A DNA stretch of 64,000 nt from Cedecea neteri. Lineage in GTDB: Bacteria > Pseudomonadota > Gammaproteobacteria > Enterobacterales > Enterobacteriaceae. The position numbers and the translations under genes are program-made. The DNA lies in NCBI RefSeq assembly GCF_000757825.1, contig NZ_CP009451.1:1984001-2048000 (forward strand), read 5' to 3'. This document shows positions 26,446 to 38,418 of this stretch, piece by piece. The stretch's first letter is position 1; every line of letters starts with the position of its first letter. The notes under the pieces are model-generated. The model searched no databases. It was not told the origin of the DNA and saw only the letters and a list, made by a program, of their open reading frames with translations.

Positions 26446-27873
26446 TTAGCCGTTGGTCTGGATCTTCTTGATGATATTGGTGGTAGAGCAGCCATCTTCA
26501 AAGTTCAGCACCATCACTTCCCCGCCGTTGGCCCAAACTTCTTTGCTGCCGGCAATCTGTTCTGGTTTGTAGTCGCCGCCCTTCACTAAACGATCCGGCA
26601 GGACCTCACCAATCAGGCGCTGCGGCGTGTCTTCTTCAAACAGCACAACCCAGTCCACGGCTTCCAGCGCCGCCAGCACGATCATGCGCTGATCCTGCGG
26701 GTTGACCGGGCGAGTTTCGCCTTTCAGGCGTTTGGTAGAAGCATCGCTGTTCACCGCCACAATCAAACGGTCACCCAGCTTGCGGGCGTTCGCCAGGTAA
26801 GATACGTGGCCCGCATGCAGAATATCGAACACGCCGTTGGTCATCACTACACGCTCACCGCGCTTGCGCGCAGCGGCGACGGCAACTTTCAGCTCGGCTT
26901 CAGTCATTACGCCAAAGCCCGTTTCTGCGCGACCACGTACCGCGTTTTCCAGCTCGACCGGAGAAACGGTTGACGTTCCCAGCTTGCCAACGACCACGCC
27001 CGCCGCAGCGTTGGCGAAGTAGCAAGCTTCTTCCAGAGAGTTTCCCGCCGCAAGCGTCGCCGCCAGCACGCCGATCACCGTATCACCGGCCCCGGTCACG
27101 TCGTAGACTTCCTGCGCCTGGGTTGGCAGATGGAATGGCTCAATGCCCGGCTGCAGCAGCGTCATGCCCTGCTCGGAACGCGTCACCAGCAGCGCCGACA
27201 GTTCATAGTCGGCAATCAGCTTCATGCCTCGTTCCACCAGCTCGGCTTCGGTTTTGCATTTGCCGACCACGGCCTCGAACTCGGAAAGATTCGGGGTCAG
27301 CAGCGTGGCACCACGGTAACGCTCAAAGTCCGTACCTTTCGGGTCGATCAGCACCGGCACTTTGGCTTCACGCGCGAGGCGAATCATCTGTTGCACGGTT
27401 GCCAACGCGCCTTTGGCGTAGTCGGAAAGCACCAGCGCGCCAATCTGCGGCAGCGCCTGGCTGATACGCTCGTGCAAGGGTTCTGGATCTACGCCCTCAA
27501 ACCCTTCTTCAAAGTCGAGGCGAATCAGCTGCTGGTTACGGGAAAGCACGCGCAGCTTGGTAATCGTTGGGTGAGTCGGGACGGACACGAAGTCGCACTT
27601 CACGTTGACGCCGGCCAGGCTTTGGCTGAGCGCACGAGCCGCATCGTCAATACCGGTCAGGCCGACCAGGCGAGAATTAGCGCCAAGCGAAGCAATGTTC
27701 ATCGCCACGTTAGCCGCACCGCCAGGGCGTTCTTCAATGGTATCCACCTTCACCACCGGCACCGGGGCTTCCGGCGAGATACGGCTGGTTGGGCCGTACC
27801 AGTAGCGATCCAGCATCACATCACCAACCACCATGACGCCTGCACGGCTGTATTCGGGCAGCGTTACTTTCAT
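26446..27873 (-). CDS. hldE: Heptose-7-phosphate kinase / heptose-1-phosphate adenylyltransferase HldE
   Basis: Bifunctional enzyme of ADP-heptose synthesis for the lipopolysaccharide inner core. It has 475 residues (477 in E. coli). The N-terminal ribokinase-fold domain carries [18 protein letters not shown] (near residue 49) and the catalytic [11 protein letters not shown] (near 258). The C-terminal nucleotidyltransferase starts at [18 protein letters not shown] (near 345), with the HxGH signature. The start [12 protein letters not shown] is chosen by E. coli alignment. It is the last gene of a ygiF-glnE-hldE run. Confidence 0.97.
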   Translation of the reverse strand: MKVTLPEYSRAGVMVVGDVMLDRYWYGPTSRISPEAPVPVVKVDTIEERPGGAANVAMNIASLGANSRLVGLTGIDDAARALSQSLAGVNVKCDFVSVPTHPTITKLRVLSRNQQLIRLDFEEGFEGVDPEPLHERISQALPQIGALVLSDYAKGALATVQQMIRLAREAKVPVLIDPKGTDFERYRGATLLTPNLSEFEAVVGKCKTEAELVERGMKLIADYELSALLVTRSEQGMTLLQPGIEPFHLPTQAQEVYDVTGAGDTVIGVLAATLAAGNSLEEACYFANAAAGVVVGKLGTSTVSPVELENAVRGRAETGFGVMTEAELKVAVAAARKRGERVVMTNGVFDILHAGHVSYLANARKLGDRLIVAVNSDASTKRLKGETRPVNPQDQRMIVLAALEAVDWVVLFEEDTPQRLIGEVLPDRLVKGGDYKPEQIAGSKEVWANGGEVMVLNFEDGCSTTNIIKKIQTNG

Positions 27874-27922
27874 TCCTGACTCTCCAGCGAGGGATAAAAT
27901 TTTGCGCGGGATGATAACATAA

Positions 27923-30781
27923 TTACGCCCCGGCGTGCGTTTGCGGCTCGCCAAGCCAGGTTTGCCAGCTGCGGCGCACCTGCTCACGTTCTTCAACGAA
28001 AGCGTCCAGCGCAACGTTCCCAGGCAATTCCTGTAACGCCAGATGGTGCAATTCATCGCGCAGCGTGACATAGGCGTGGGTCAGAGCTTTGGCCTCGCTT
28101 TCGTCCATAATGTCGTTCTGCGCCATCAGCTCCAGAATGCGGACGTTATCAGACCAGCGGGTAAGCTTCGGCGCTTCGCTGGCATAGCGCAGCACCAGAT
28201 ATTGCGTAATAAATTCGATGTCAGTGATACCGCCTTCATCGGCTTTAATATCAAAACGATCGCGGTGTTTATTGCCCAGATGCGCGCGCATTTTTTCACG
28301 CATCTCGCGCACTTCAACCTGCAGCGCCTGCCCTTCTCGTGGCGTGCAAAGGATCTCGCGACGAATGGCATCAAACTGGCGGTTAAGCGCCGGGTCACCG
28401 TAAACAACGCGGGCCCGGACCAGCGCCTGATGCTCCCAGGTCCAGGCTTCATTTTTCTGATAATCGGCAAAGGATTCTGCCGTAGTCACCAGCATTCCTG
28501 CCGCACCGGATGGCCTGAGACGAGCATCGACTTCGTACAGAATACCGGTCGAGGTTCGCGTGCTGAACAGGTGCATAATGCGCTGGGCAAGGCGCAGGTA
28601 GAACTGGCGACCATCGATTTCCCGCTCGCCGTCCGTCATGACTTCCATCGGGCAATCGTGCAGGAAGACCAAATCCAGATCGGAACTGTAGCCCAGTTCC
28701 CAGCCGCCCAGTTTTCCGTATCCCAGCACGGCAAAGCCACGGCCTTCTCTGTCCTGCAGATGCCGGGGCTGACCGTAGCGCGCCACCATTTGCGTCCAGG
28801 CTCGCTGAACCACCGCATCCAGAATAGCCTCGGCAAGCCAGGTCAAATGGTCGCTAACCTTCATGACCGGCAAGGTTCCGGCGATATCGGCTGCCGCCAC
28901 ACGCAGCATCTGGGCCTGTTTGAACTGGCGTAACGCTTCGAGCTGCTGCTCTTCGTCTTCGTCCGGCACTCGCAGCAGGTACTGACGGAGTTCGTCGCGA
29001 TAAGCATCCATTGCCGTTGGCTGGTACAGCGTGTTGGGATCGAGCAATTCATCAAGCAGCAGCGGGTAGCTGGCAAGCTGCGCGGCAATCATCGGCGAGG
29101 CCGCACAGAGTGTGATCAGGTGCTTGAGCGCGCCGGGGAATTCGCTGAGCAGCTCCAGATAGGTCGTGCGGGTGAGAATGCCAAACAGCAACGGCGTTAA
29201 GCGGGAAAACGTCAACGGCGCGTCGGCCCGGGAACAGACTTCGCTCAGCAGGTGCGGCAGCAGCTGATCCAGCACCTGGCGGCCACGTGGGCCAATAGTG
29301 CGCTTGTCGATCTCCTGACGGAAATGGCTAACTTGCTTGAGTAATTCGGCCCGTGCCTCAGCAGTTAAATGACTTAGCACCGCCGTATTTTCATCGGCGT
29401 CCAGGGCGTCAATCCACAGTTCACGCCATGCCTCAGAGACTTTATCCTCCCCGGCTTCGGGCTCATCGTCGCCAATCAGGTCATTAAAGACCTGGCGCAC
29501 GTCGTTCATATGCAGCAGCAGCGTCTGCTGAAGCGCATTCCAGTCTGCGGCCTGCATCGCCCAGGCCAGGCGAGCGCGATTAAGATCGTCCCCCGGCAAG
29601 GTTTGCGTCTGCTCGTCGTTGATACTTTGCAGCAGGTTTTCCAGCCGACGCAAATAGAGGTAGGCCGCGCGGAGTTTCTGCGCATCCTCTTCCGGGAGCA
29701 AATGAAGCTGCTGGATGGCGTCGAGGGTAGGCAGCAGAGAGCGGGACTGCAGCGCAGGCTCTCGCCCGCCGCGGATGAGCTGGAAGACCTGAACGATAAA
29801 CTCGATTTCACGGATACCGCCCGCCCCGAGCTTAATATTGTCCGTCAGCCCCCGGCGGCGCACTTCGCGGGCAATCATGCCCTTCATGTTACGCAGGGAC
29901 TGGATCACGCTAAAGTCGATGTAGCGGCGGAATACGAACGGCCGCAGCGTGTTGCGCAGCTCCTGGCTCCACACGTCGTCGTTGTCACCCATAATGCGCG
30001 CTTTCACCATTGCATAGCGCTCCCAGTCGCGCCCCTGCTCCTGGTAATAATCTTCCAGCGCGGCAAAGCTGAGCACCAGCGGGCCGCTGTCGCCAAACGG
30101 ACGCAGGCGCATATCCACGCGGTAAACAAAACCGTCCTGCGTAGGCTGGTCGAGGACTTTAATCAGGCGCTGCCCCATGCGGGTAAAGAACTGGGCGTTA
30201 TCGAGCTCGCGCCTCCCGCCCTGGGTTGAACCGTTCTCCGGCCAGGCAAAAATCAGGTCGATATCGGAAGAGAAATTCAGTTCGCCACCGCCGAGCTTGC
30301 CCATGCCGAGGATCAGCAGCGGCTGAGGCTCTCCGGCTGCGTTACAGGGCGTGCCCCACTCGCGACAGCAGGCAGCATAGAGCCAGTCGCGGGCGGCCAC
30401 GATAAGCGTTTCAGCCAGCACGCTGAGCTGTTGCAGCGTGCTTTGGGTATCCACCTGCTCCAGCGCCTGCACCCAGGCAATGCGCACCATAATGCGGCGA
30501 CGGAAAAAACGCAGCGCTTTCATTAATGCCGCTTCGTCGTGTACATCCTGCAAGTCATGCTGCAGCCAGGCGGCATAATGTTGCCATTCGTCAGCCTTCG
30601 GCGCGTCCTGCTGCAACGTTTGCAGCCAGGCGGGATACGCCACCACGCTGTCACCAACAAAATCACTTATCGCCAGCACCGCGCGAGCTTCGTCGCTCAG
30701 TGTCAGGGAGTCAATCTCTTGCGGCAGGCGCGGCAAAAACGCCTGCAGGTGCTGCTGTAATAAAGGAGTCAGCGACATCAT
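27923..30781 (-). CDS. glnE: Glutamine synthetase adenylyltransferase / deadenylase GlnE
   Basis: Adds AMP to or removes AMP from glutamine synthetase in response to PII and glutamine, controlling nitrogen assimilation. It has 952 residues (946 in E. coli). Two nucleotidyltransferase domains are visible: [20 protein letters not shown] (near residue 155, deadenylase) and [20 protein letters not shown] (near 690, adenylase), each with the paired Asp residues. A regulatory linker lies between. Two adjacent ATG codons exist at the start; the choice changes one residue. It follows ygiF by 23 bases. Confidence 0.97.
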   Translation of the reverse strand: MMSLTPLLQQHLQAFLPRLPQEIDSLTLSDEARAVLAISDFVGDSVVAYPAWLQTLQQDAPKADEWQHYAAWLQHDLQDVHDEAALMKALRFFRRRIMVRIAWVQALEQVDTQSTLQQLSVLAETLIVAARDWLYAACCREWGTPCNAAGEPQPLLILGMGKLGGGELNFSSDIDLIFAWPENGSTQGGRRELDNAQFFTRMGQRLIKVLDQPTQDGFVYRVDMRLRPFGDSGPLVLSFAALEDYYQEQGRDWERYAMVKARIMGDNDDVWSQELRNTLRPFVFRRYIDFSVIQSLRNMKGMIAREVRRRGLTDNIKLGAGGIREIEFIVQVFQLIRGGREPALQSRSLLPTLDAIQQLHLLPEEDAQKLRAAYLYLRRLENLLQSINDEQTQTLPGDDLNRARLAWAMQAADWNALQQTLLLHMNDVRQVFNDLIGDDEPEAGEDKVSEAWRELWIDALDADENTAVLSHLTAEARAELLKQVSHFRQEIDKRTIGPRGRQVLDQLLPHLLSEVCSRADAPLTFSRLTPLLFGILTRTTYLELLSEFPGALKHLITLCAASPMIAAQLASYPLLLDELLDPNTLYQPTAMDAYRDELRQYLLRVPDEDEEQQLEALRQFKQAQMLRVAAADIAGTLPVMKVSDHLTWLAEAILDAVVQRAWTQMVARYGQPRHLQDREGRGFAVLGYGKLGGWELGYSSDLDLVFLHDCPMEVMTDGEREIDGRQFYLRLAQRIMHLFSTRTSTGILYEVDARLRPSGAAGMLVTTAESFADYQKNEAWTWEHQALVRARVVYGDPALNRQFDAIRREILCTPREGQALQVEVREMREKMRAHLGNKHRDRFDIKADEGGITDIEFITQYLVLRYASEAPKLTRWSDNVRILELMAQNDIMDESEAKALTHAYVTLRDELHHLALQELPGNVALDAFVEEREQVRRSWQTWLGEPQTHAGA

Positions 30782-30804
30782 GGTGGGTATCCGTTGCCAG
30801 TCTA

Positions 30805-32103
30805 TTATTTCCCGCTATGCAGCCAGAATGGCGCCTGCGAGATCGCTTCGTTTCGGTAATGCTCTATTTCGATGCGCTGGCGGGTAACGATGGCGTGGCG
30901 CAGTCCCTGCCAGTTTTCCAGCCATGGCTGAGTTTGCGCATCGCTGTATACCCCGGCCAGCAGGCGAATAGAATCCGTCTCACGCGCCAGGCGTGGCAGC
31001 TGGTCAGCATAGCTGTCTCCCAGCGGGCGCTGGAAGGTCTCTTTCAGCTCGGCCGCGTGGCGGGAAAGGTGAGTATCGGCAAAACGCTTGAAGGAGCCAT
31101 CCAGCTTAGCGCGCGCTTTTTCATCAACAAACGCCTGCCACTGGCGCTCCACCAGCCAGCGGGTTAACGCCAGTTTGGCGCTGCTTGCCTGCGCGCTGTA
31201 CACCATTGCCTCGGCTTTTTCATCGTCGGCAAAGCGGGTTTCAAGCGCAATCAGTTGCTCACGCAAGTGAGTGCTCGCTTTTCTTGGGATGATGCCGCCG
31301 AAAAGCGCCAGCGCATGACGCACCAGGCCCACGGCATCAATCACCTGCTGTCTGGCCGCTTTCACGCCGCTAAGCCACAGCTCTTCATGGTAGAGCCAGT
31401 GAGCGAGCGCCAGCTCCAGGGAACCTTCCAGACCTTGTTCAACGGTGGCTTTAGCTGGTGGGTAGAGCACGCCCAGCGGCTTCACTTCGCGCACCGCATT
31501 GCCTTGAGCCAGGTGATAACCGCGCGCCGCTTTGCTCAGGCTGCCCTGACGCAGGCCAGGCTCAGTGACCAGGCTTTCCGCCAGGGCCAGCAGGTCTGAC
31601 GTTTCACCGGCTAACAGTTCAAGTTCGAGTTCGCAGATCGGCGTCTGGTGCTCCCCGGCTTTCACTTCACCGAGATCCAGCGCCAGCTCAATACGGCTCG
31701 CACCGTGAGTAACCACCCACTTTTCACGCGCAAAGTCGGTGCTGAACAGCGGCTTAACCTCGGCCTGCAGCGCCGCCACGTCCAGCCCTTCGGGCCACAC
31801 TTCCGCCGGCAGCAAAGCGAGATCCAGTTCGGGCTTGCTTAGCTCTACGTTATATTCAGGGCGCTGATGCAGCCCGCCGGTCACGCGTCCGGCGATTTTC
31901 ATCGTCATTTCATAGCGCCCGGCATCCCCACGAATGCGCAGCCCCATGTCGTGGCGACGCAGCTGGTTATCCGCTGTTTCATAATAGATATTGAGCAACT
32001 GCCGTGGATCGCTGTGCTCGCCTGGCAGGGCATTCAACTTGTCGCGCAGCGCGTCGAGCGCAGCAGGGTTAACGATGAATTTGAGTTCGATTTCCTGAGC
32101 CAT
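30805..32103 (-). CDS. ygiF: Inorganic triphosphatase YgiF (CYTH-CHAD)
   Basis: Hydrolyses tripolyphosphate. It has 432 residues (433 in E. coli). The N-terminal CYTH domain begins with the diagnostic EIELKFIV and has MGLRIRG and [10 protein letters not shown] on the tunnel walls. The C-terminal half is a histidine-rich helical CHAD domain ([33 protein letters not shown]). The start MAQEIELKF at 32103 is chosen over a 28-codon upstream extension by alignment. It is first in the ygiF-glnE-hldE run. Confidence 0.95.
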   Translation of the reverse strand: MAQEIELKFIVNPAALDALRDKLNALPGEHSDPRQLLNIYYETADNQLRRHDMGLRIRGDAGRYEMTMKIAGRVTGGLHQRPEYNVELSKPELDLALLPAEVWPEGLDVAALQAEVKPLFSTDFAREKWVVTHGASRIELALDLGEVKAGEHQTPICELELELLAGETSDLLALAESLVTEPGLRQGSLSKAARGYHLAQGNAVREVKPLGVLYPPAKATVEQGLEGSLELALAHWLYHEELWLSGVKAARQQVIDAVGLVRHALALFGGIIPRKASTHLREQLIALETRFADDEKAEAMVYSAQASSAKLALTRWLVERQWQAFVDEKARAKLDGSFKRFADTHLSRHAAELKETFQRPLGDSYADQLPRLARETDSIRLLAGVYSDAQTQPWLENWQGLRHAIVTRQRIEIEHYRNEAISQAPFWLHSGK

Positions 32104-32338
32104 GTCTTCTTTACTTTTGTTTACGTCACACCAGGCAACATCCTGGCGAACTAAATAGCGTCGATTAGGTCTGTAATAGTACGACAAAATACCCCTTCGG
32201 GTAGCGAATTTGCGGTAGTGCAGGAACGCCTGGTGGTGAAATTGACATCAGGATGATTCTCATTCAGGTTTACGGATTGCACCGTCAGACTGTTGCCACT
32301 ACTATCGTTCCACACTTTATGAAAATAACGACGAAATA

Positions 32339-32959
32339 ATGCAGAAATTACGCCTGATTTGCCTCACTTTGCTGTCCCTTAGCGTTTCCGTCGTGGCTCA
32401 TGCCGAAGAAAAACGTTATGTCTCTGATGAATTGAACACCTGGGTCCGCAGTGGCCCGGGCGATAACTACCGCCTGGTTGGCACCGTCAACGCAGGGGAA
32501 CAAGTCACGCTGCTGCAAAGCAATGAAGAAACGAAATACGGCCAGGTACGCGACAGCAACGGGCGCACTTCCTGGATCCCGCTTGCTCAGCTGAGCACCA
32601 ATCCAAGCCTGCGTACCCGCGTACCCGATCTGGAAAACCAGGTCAAAACGCTGACCGACAAGCTGAATAACATCGACACAACCTGGAACCAGCGTACCGC
32701 TGAAATGCAGCAGAAGGTTGCCCAGAGCGACACCGTGATTAACGGCCTGAAGGACGAGAATCAGCAGCTTAAAAACCAGCTAATCGTCGCCAAGAAAAAG
32801 GTGGATGCCGCCAACGTCCAGCTTGACGATAAACAGCGCGCCATCATCATGCAGTGGTTTATGTACGGCGGCGGTGTGGCTGGGTTTGGCCTGCTGATTG
32901 GCCTGCTGCTTCCGCACATGATCCCAAGCCGTAAGAAGAAAGACCGCTGGATGAACTAA
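32339..32959 (+). CDS. ygiM: SH3-domain membrane protein YgiM
   Basis: A 206-residue exported, membrane-tethered protein, the same length as E. coli YgiM. The signal peptide ends at VVAHA before EEKRYVSDEL. A bacterial SH3 domain follows (residues 25-90, NTWVRSGPGDNYRLVGTVNAGE). A coiled coil spans about 95-165 (VPDLENQVKTLTDKLNN). One helix lies near 170-190 (GGGVAGFGLLIGLLLP) with a basic cytoplasmic tail (SRKKKDR). The biological role is not established; an envelope function is likely. Confidence 0.93.
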   Translation: MQKLRLICLTLLSLSVSVVAHAEEKRYVSDELNTWVRSGPGDNYRLVGTVNAGEQVTLLQSNEETKYGQVRDSNGRTSWIPLAQLSTNPSLRTRVPDLENQVKTLTDKLNNIDTTWNQRTAEMQQKVAQSDTVINGLKDENQQLKNQLIVAKKKVDAANVQLDDKQRAIIMQWFMYGGGVAGFGLLIGLLLPHMIPSRKKKDRWMN

Positions 32960-33040
32960 CGGCGACACATTAGCCGTTGCTTCCCCCTCGCATCTACACT
33001 TACCATTCGTGGTTCAATAACGGTGCCTGGGGTGTAAAGC

Positions 33041-34282
33041 GTGAAGATTTATCTGGTCGGTGGTGCAGTTCGTGATGGGTTATTAAAACTACCGGTTAAG
33101 GATAAAGACTGGGTTGTGGTTGGGATGACGCCTCAGCAAATGCTGGATGAAGGCTACGAGCAGGTCGGGAAAGACTTTCCTGTGTTCCTGCATCCGCAAA
33201 CCCACGAAGAGTATGCGCTGGCCCGTACCGAAAGGAAATCAGGCCAGGGCTATACCGGCTTTACCTGCTATTCAGCCCCGGACGTCACGCTTGAACAGGA
33301 TCTCCTGCGCCGTGACCTGACGATCAACGCCATTGCCCAGGATGAGAACGGCGAGATTATCGATCCGTATAACGGCCTCGCCGACATCGAGCGTCGCCTG
33401 CTGCGCCATGTTTCACCGGCTTTCAATGAAGACCCGCTGCGCGTCCTGCGCGTGGCGCGTTTTGCTGCACGCTACGCCCACCTGAATTTCCAGATAGCGC
33501 CAGAAACCCTCGCGCTGATGCGTGAAATGACCGACAACGGTGAAATCGCCCATCTCACCGCCGAACGCGTCTGGAAGGAGACGGAAAACGCCCTCACCAG
33601 CCGTAATCCGCAGGTCTTTTTTGCCGTGCTGCGCGAATGCGGCGCCCTGAAAGTCCTGTTCCCGGAAATCGACGCGCTATACGGCGTTCCGGCGCCGGCA
33701 AAATGGCACCCGGAAATAGACACCGGCATCCATACGCTGATGACCCTGTCTATTGCCGCGCAGCTTAGCCCGGAGGTAGACGTTCGCTTTGCCACGCTGT
33801 GTCACGACCTCGGCAAGGGGTTGACGCCAAAAGAAAAATGGCCAAGCCACCACGGCCACGGCCCGGCGGGCGTTAAGCTTGTGGAGCAACTTTGTGCCCG
33901 CCTGCGCATCCCGAATGACATTCGTGACCTGGCAAAACTGGTCGCCGAGTTCCACGACCTGATCCACACCTTCCCGATTTTGCAGCCAAAAACGGTGATA
34001 AAGCTGTTCGACGCCATCGACGCCTGGCGTAAGCCGCATCGCGTGGAGCAAATCGCCTTAACCAGCGAGGCCGATGCCCGAGGGCGCACCGGTTTTGAGG
34101 CCAGTGATTATCCGCAGGGCAGAATGCTGCGCGCGGCCTGGATTGCGGCGCAGAGCGTAACGAACAAAGAAGTGATTGAAGCTGGATTCAGCGGCCCGGC
34201 AATCAGGGAAGAGCTGACGAAGCGGAGAATTAAAGCGGTTGCTGTCTGGAAGGAACAGCACTGCCCCCAGCCGCAAGGCTGA
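33041..34282 (+). CDS. cca: Multifunctional CCA tRNA nucleotidyltransferase
   Basis: Adds or repairs the CCA end of tRNAs, with phosphohydrolase activities in its C-terminal domain. It has 413 residues (412 in E. coli). The start is GTG at 33041. The class II polymerase head has [11 protein letters not shown] (residues 5-15), DKDWVVVG with the metal-binding Asp pair, and [10 protein letters not shown] near 91. The HD domain carries [15 protein letters not shown] near 248. It converges on uppP with only 12 bases between stop codons. Confidence 0.97.
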   Translation: MKIYLVGGAVRDGLLKLPVKDKDWVVVGMTPQQMLDEGYEQVGKDFPVFLHPQTHEEYALARTERKSGQGYTGFTCYSAPDVTLEQDLLRRDLTINAIAQDENGEIIDPYNGLADIERRLLRHVSPAFNEDPLRVLRVARFAARYAHLNFQIAPETLALMREMTDNGEIAHLTAERVWKETENALTSRNPQVFFAVLRECGALKVLFPEIDALYGVPAPAKWHPEIDTGIHTLMTLSIAAQLSPEVDVRFATLCHDLGKGLTPKEKWPSHHGHGPAGVKLVEQLCARLRIPNDIRDLAKLVAEFHDLIHTFPILQPKTVIKLFDAIDAWRKPHRVEQIALTSEADARGRTGFEASDYPQGRMLRAAWIAAQSVTNKEVIEAGFSGPAIREELTKRRIKAVAVWKEQHCPQPQG

Positions 34283-34294
34283 GGGCATCAGAAA

Positions 34295-35116
34295 CTAGGT
34301 GAAGATAAAGAACACCACTGCGGCTACCACGAAGCGGTAGATAGCGAACGGAATAAACGAAATTCGCTTAATCAGATGCAGGAAGGTTTTGATGGCGATA
34401 AGCGCGACGATAAAGGCGGTAACAAAGCCCACGGCAAACATTGGCAGGTCGCCCATCGTCAGGAAGCCGATACTCTTATAGAGGTCAAGCGCCGTCGCCC
34501 CCATCATCATCGGCACCGCCAGCAGGAACGAGAACTCAGAGGCCGCATAGCGGCTAACGCCCATCAGCATCCCGCCGGAAATGGTTGCCCCGGAACGAGA
34601 GAAGCCCGGCCAAAGCGCCAGACACTGGAAGCAGCCAATCATAAATGCCTGACGGTAGGTGATGTCGTCCACGCCAACCGCACTCGGCACCTTCGGCTTC
34701 AGGCATTCCGCCGCAATCAGCAGCACGCCGCCGACCACCAGGGCATACATCACATTCACCGGGTTAAACAGCGATTTAATGGCATCGTGAAGAACAAGTC
34801 CCAGCACCACCGCCGGTATCATGCCGAGCAGAATATGAATCAGTGAAAGACGCCCCGTGCCTACCCCTTCATGCTCGGGAGGACGGCCAAAATGAATGCC
34901 AATCAGGCCAAACAGACGACGCCAGAACATCACGACCACGGCGAGAATAGAGCCAAGCTGGATAACCACTTCGAAGGTTTCAGCCGTCTGCCCCTCAAAG
35001 CCTAAAAGATGCCCCACAATAATCATGTGCCCGGTAGACGATACCGGTAAAAACTCGGTTAACCCTTCAACAACGCCAAGAATGGCGGCAATTGCCAAGG
35101 TTGGTAGATCGCTCAT
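34295..35116 (-). CDS. uppP: Undecaprenyl-diphosphatase UppP (BacA)
   Basis: Inner-membrane phosphatase that recycles the undecaprenyl-pyrophosphate carrier for peptidoglycan synthesis; overproduction gives bacitracin resistance. It has 273 residues, the same as E. coli. Active-site motifs are [19 protein letters not shown] (near residue 16) and [15 protein letters not shown] (near 168). ATG 35114-35116 is chosen over the GTG directly before it by match with E. coli. Confidence 0.97.
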   Translation of the reverse strand: MSDLPTLAIAAILGVVEGLTEFLPVSSTGHMIIVGHLLGFEGQTAETFEVVIQLGSILAVVVMFWRRLFGLIGIHFGRPPEHEGVGTGRLSLIHILLGMIPAVVLGLVLHDAIKSLFNPVNVMYALVVGGVLLIAAECLKPKVPSAVGVDDITYRQAFMIGCFQCLALWPGFSRSGATISGGMLMGVSRYAASEFSFLLAVPMMMGATALDLYKSIGFLTMGDLPMFAVGFVTAFIVALIAIKTFLHLIKRISFIPFAIYRFVVAAVVFFIFT

Positions 35117-35232
35117 CACTTAACCCTCATCCCCAAAAACAGACACAAAAAAACGGCCTACGCAGGACGTTAGCCGCAAAAGATACGTTGATAAGACCCG
35201 CCGGTCACCGTTTGGTTTAACGATCCCGGTAA

Positions 35233-35601
35233 TTATTTGCCTGGTTTCAGATTACTGCCACGCTCGATGATAACCCCAACGTTAGCGGCCTGAGCTACCG
35301 CCCCTGGCTTACTCACCTTCAGGCGAATCCACGGCGAGTTAAAGCGGGCCAGCAGCAGTTCCGCTATTTCTTCAGCCACGCGCTCCACCAGGGCAAAGCG
35401 TCCGCCGCTGACGTGCTTAATCACAGCTTCGCTCACATCCGCATAGCTGAGGCAATCCTTTACATCATCGCTGCCCGCGGCTTTGCGGTTATCCCAGGCC
35501 ATTTCGATATCGAACACCAGCTTCTGTTCAATGGTCTGTTCCCAGTCGTAAACACCGATGGTGGTGATTACCGAAAGCTGCTCTATAAATACAATGTCCA
35601 T
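35233..35601 (-). CDS. folB: Dihydroneopterin aldolase FolB
   Basis: Folate-pathway aldolase/epimerase converting dihydroneopterin to hydroxymethyl-dihydropterin and glycolaldehyde. It has 122 residues, as in E. coli, with the conserved opening [20 protein letters not shown] and [20 protein letters not shown] near the end, which contains the catalytic Lys. The ATG at 35599-35601 is preferred over an adjacent upstream GTG. It is divergent from plsY across about 107 bases. Confidence 0.97.
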   Translation of the reverse strand: MDIVFIEQLSVITTIGVYDWEQTIEQKLVFDIEMAWDNRKAAGSDDVKDCLSYADVSEAVIKHVSGGRFALVERVAEEIAELLLARFNSPWIRLKVSKPGAVAQAANVGVIIERGSNLKPGK

Positions 35602-35708
35602 CACGCCCTGCCCGGTTTTTAGTCATGCCGGATACCACTTCCGGCGAAATATGCGTATTATCCACAGATGCAAAGAAGACTTCGACACTTTCAACATGGA
35701 ACAGCGTT

Positions 35709-36329
35709 ATGAGTGCAATCGCGCCTGGTATGATCCTCCTCGCGTATCTTTGCGGCTCGATTTCTAGCGCCATTCTGGTTTGCCGCATTGCCGGTCTCCC
35801 CGATCCACGCGAGAGCGGCTCCGGTAACCCAGGAGCAACCAATGTATTACGCATTGGCGGTAAAGGTGCAGCCGCAGCGGTACTGATTTTTGACGTTCTG
35901 AAAGGCATGCTGCCCGTCTGGGCGGCGTGGGCGTTGGGTGTGACCCCCTTCTGGCTTGGCCTGATTGCCATCGCCGCCTGCCTCGGCCATATCTGGCCGG
36001 TGTTCTTTAAGTTTCGCGGCGGCAAGGGCGTTGCTACGGCCTTTGGTGCCATTGCGCCTATTGGCTGGGATTTAACCGGCGTGATGGCGGGCACCTGGCT
36101 GCTAAGCGTGTTATTAAGCGGCTACTCTTCCCTCGGCGCCATTATCAGCGCGCTTATCGCCCCGTTTTATGTCTGGTGGTTCAAACCACAGTTCACCTTT
36201 CCGGTCGCCATGCTTTCCTGCCTGATTCTGATGCGTCACCACGACAATATTCAGCGCCTGTGGCGTGGCCAGGAAACAAAGATCTGGGCGCGGTTTAAGA
36301 AGAAAAAGAAAAAAACCGAGCAGGAATAA
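35709..36329 (+). CDS. plsY: Acyl-phosphate glycerol-3-phosphate acyltransferase PlsY
   Basis: First committed step of phospholipid synthesis: transfers an acyl group from acyl-phosphate to glycerol-3-phosphate. It has 206 residues (205 in E. coli) and about five helices. The three cytoplasmic motifs are [12 protein letters not shown] (near residue 37), [13 protein letters not shown] (near 100) and the late RHHDNIQRL (near 178). The start [13 protein letters not shown] is chosen by alignment. The C-terminal tail is strongly basic (KKKKKTEQE). Confidence 0.96.
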   Translation: MSAIAPGMILLAYLCGSISSAILVCRIAGLPDPRESGSGNPGATNVLRIGGKGAAAAVLIFDVLKGMLPVWAAWALGVTPFWLGLIAIAACLGHIWPVFFKFRGGKGVATAFGAIAPIGWDLTGVMAGTWLLSVLLSGYSSLGAIISALIAPFYVWWFKPQFTFPVAMLSCLILMRHHDNIQRLWRGQETKIWARFKKKKKKTEQE

Positions 36330-36361
36330 CCCCGTCTCGCTTGAGACCAGCCAGAAACAAC

Positions 36362-36387
36362 AAAGGAGTGATAAATCACTCCTTTTT
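36362..36387 (+). terminator. plsY terminator
   Basis: AAAGGAGTGA-TAAA-TCACTCCTTT, a perfect 10-bp stem followed by TTT. Confidence 0.9.
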
Positions 36388-36451
36388 TACGCCCGTAACA
36401 AGCCGGCTATCCCAGCGGACTTTAGGCGTGGTTTAACAATCGCTCTGCCGT

Positions 36452-37246
36452 TTACCGGCCAGGGAAAAACATCGCGGCAAGCTCCTGGCCCGGCTCGTCT
36501 GCCCGCATAAAAGCTTCACCGACAAGGAAGTTATTCACGTTGGCTTCGCGCAGGCGAATCACATGTTCACGCGTGGCAATGCCGGACTCGGTCACCACCA
36601 TTCGATCCGCCGGAAGCTGAGCTAACAGGCTAATCGTGGTTTCGATCGTTGTTTCGAAGGTACGCAGATTACGGTTGTTGACGCCAATAAGCGGCGTGGT
36701 CAGCCGGAGCGAACGTTCCAGCTCATCGGCATCGTGAACCTCTACCAGCACCGCCATGCCCAGTTCGTGGGCCTGCGCCTCAAGCTCCTGCATCTGGCCG
36801 TCTTCAAGCGCGGAGACGATAAGCAGAATGCAATCCGCCCCCATCGCCCGGGCTTCCACAACCTGCCACGGATCGATGATAAAATCTTTGCGTAAAACCG
36901 GCAGCTCGCAGGCAGCACGAGCCTGTTGCAGATAAGCCGCGCTGCCCTGGAAGAACTGCACATCAGTCAGCACCGACAGGCAGGCGGCACCGCCCTGTTG
37001 ATACGATGCCGCTATCTCAGCAGGATTGAAATTCTCACGAATCAACCCTTTCGACGGGCTGGCCTTTTTCACTTCGGCAATCACCCCAGCCAGACCTGCA
37101 TCACGCTTGTGGCGCAGCGCGGCAACAAAATCACGGTGATTCTGTGCGGCGGCCTGTTCAGCAAGCTGGCTTAGGGAAATTGCTTTTTTAGCGGCGGCAA
37201 TTTCTTCATGCTTAACGGCGATAATTTTGCTGAGGATATCGGACAC
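36452..37246 (-). CDS. trpC: Stand-alone indole-3-glycerol-phosphate synthase (TrpC), probably acquired
   Basis: Closes the indole ring in tryptophan synthesis (CdRP to indole-3-glycerol phosphate). It has 264 residues and one domain only; the normal enteric enzyme is a TrpC-TrpF fusion of about 450. All family motifs are present: [11 protein letters not shown] (near residue 57), [11 protein letters not shown] (near 117), LVEVHD (near 165), [13 protein letters not shown] (near 187) and TESGI. The sequence, including [20 protein letters not shown] and [12 protein letters not shown], resembles betaproteobacterial TrpC as I recall it. Start GTG at 37246 follows a GGAG site. It has no trp neighbours and sits between plsY and tsaD, where E. 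coli carries the ttd genes. It may serve as a spare TrpC or in an indole-related route. Confidence 0.9.
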   Translation of the reverse strand: MSDILSKIIAVKHEEIAAAKKAISLSQLAEQAAAQNHRDFVAALRHKRDAGLAGVIAEVKKASPSKGLIRENFNPAEIAASYQQGGAACLSVLTDVQFFQGSAAYLQQARAACELPVLRKDFIIDPWQVVEARAMGADCILLIVSALEDGQMQELEAQAHELGMAVLVEVHDADELERSLRLTTPLIGVNNRNLRTFETTIETTISLLAQLPADRMVVTESGIATREHVIRLREANVNNFLVGEAFMRADEPGQELAAMFFPGR

Positions 37247-37368
37247 AATGTTCTCCAGGTTCAGTCGGGTATCGCGATAGATTGCCGGATTGTGCGCCGA
37301 AAGTACCGGGCAAATTCCGCTTTCGTTTGTTGCAGAGTATTACCAGGCAGGATGGGCTGCGGGGACAA

Positions 37369-37394
37369 AAAAGGAGCGGTTAAACGCTCCTTTT
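37369..37394. terminator. tsaD terminator
   Basis: AAAAGGAGCG-GTTAAA-CGCTCCTTTT, a perfect 10-bp stem with an A tract giving a U-run on the minus strand. It separates tsaD from the trpC transcript. Confidence 0.9.
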
Positions 37395-37404
37395 AGTTTG
37401 CTTA

Positions 37405-38418
37405 TCAGGCGGCGGGTAACTCTGCCAGCGGCCAACGTGGACGCACGCTAACGCTCAACTCGCCGGAGGTGCCGGCTTTCAGGCGAATCATCCCGGCATA
37501 GGCAATCATTGCGCCATTGTCGGTGCAAAACTCCGGCCGAGCGTAAAACACTTCGCCGCGGCGTTTAGTCATCATCTCGGCCAGTTTTGCGCGCAGGGTA
37601 CGGTTTGCGCTCACGCCGCCCGCCATCACCAGCCGCTTAAAGCCGGTATGATCGAGCGCGCGTTTACATTTGATTGCCAGCGTGTCCACAACCGCATCTT
37701 CGAAAGCGCGGGCGATATCAGCGCGAGTCCGATCGTCAGCGTCGTTATCGCGAATGGTGTTTGCGGCAAAGGTTTTCAGGCCAGAGAAGCTAAAGTCCAT
37801 CCCCGGACGGTCGGTCATCGGGCGTGGGAAGGTAAAGCGCCCCGCCGTACCCTGCGCCGCCATTTTGGACAGCAGCGGCCCGCCAGGATAGTCGAGCCCC
37901 AGCAGCTTGGCGGTTTTATCAAATGCCTCACCGGCCGCATCGTCGATAGACTCGCCCAGCAGTTCATATTTACCAATGCCGGTCACGCTGATGAGCTGAG
38001 TATGGCCGCCGGAAACCAGCAGCGCGACAAACGGAAACTCGGGCGGATTGTCTTCCAGCATCGGAGCCAGCAGGTGACCTTCCATATGGTGTACCGGCAC
38101 GGCTGGCACATCCCAGGCAAACGCCAGCGAGCGGCCAATCGTGGCGCCAACCAGCAGCGCGCCCACCAGACCCGGCCCGGCGGTATAGGCTACGCCGTCG
38201 ATATCTTTTGCGGTTAATCCGGCTTCTTTCAGCGCGGCCTGGATAAGCGGCACGGTCTTGCGAACGTGATCGCGGGAGGCCAGCTCCGGCACCACGCCGC
38301 CGTAGTCAGCGTGCAGTTTCACCTGACTATACAATTGGTTGGCTAATAACCCTTTCTCATCGTCATAAATGGCGATGCCGGTTTCATCACAGGATGTTTC
38401 GATTCCCAGTACACGCAT
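37405..38418 (-). CDS. tsaD: tRNA t6A threonylcarbamoyltransferase subunit TsaD
   Basis: Catalytic subunit that transfers the threonylcarbamoyl group to A37 of ANN-decoding tRNAs; essential in E. coli. It has 337 residues, as in E. coli. The ASKHA-fold ATP site includes [19 protein letters not shown]. The metal-binding histidines are in [11 protein letters not shown] (near residue 110), and VSGGHTQLI (near 134), GGPLLSKMA and [11 protein letters not shown] (near 268) are all present. It is divergent from rpsU, as in E. coli. Confidence 0.98.
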   Translation of the reverse strand: MRVLGIETSCDETGIAIYDDEKGLLANQLYSQVKLHADYGGVVPELASRDHVRKTVPLIQAALKEAGLTAKDIDGVAYTAGPGLVGALLVGATIGRSLAFAWDVPAVPVHHMEGHLLAPMLEDNPPEFPFVALLVSGGHTQLISVTGIGKYELLGESIDDAAGEAFDKTAKLLGLDYPGGPLLSKMAAQGTAGRFTFPRPMTDRPGMDFSFSGLKTFAANTIRDNDADDRTRADIARAFEDAVVDTLAIKCKRALDHTGFKRLVMAGGVSANRTLRAKLAEMMTKRRGEVFYARPEFCTDNGAMIAYAGMIRLKAGTSGELSVSVRPRWPLAELPAA

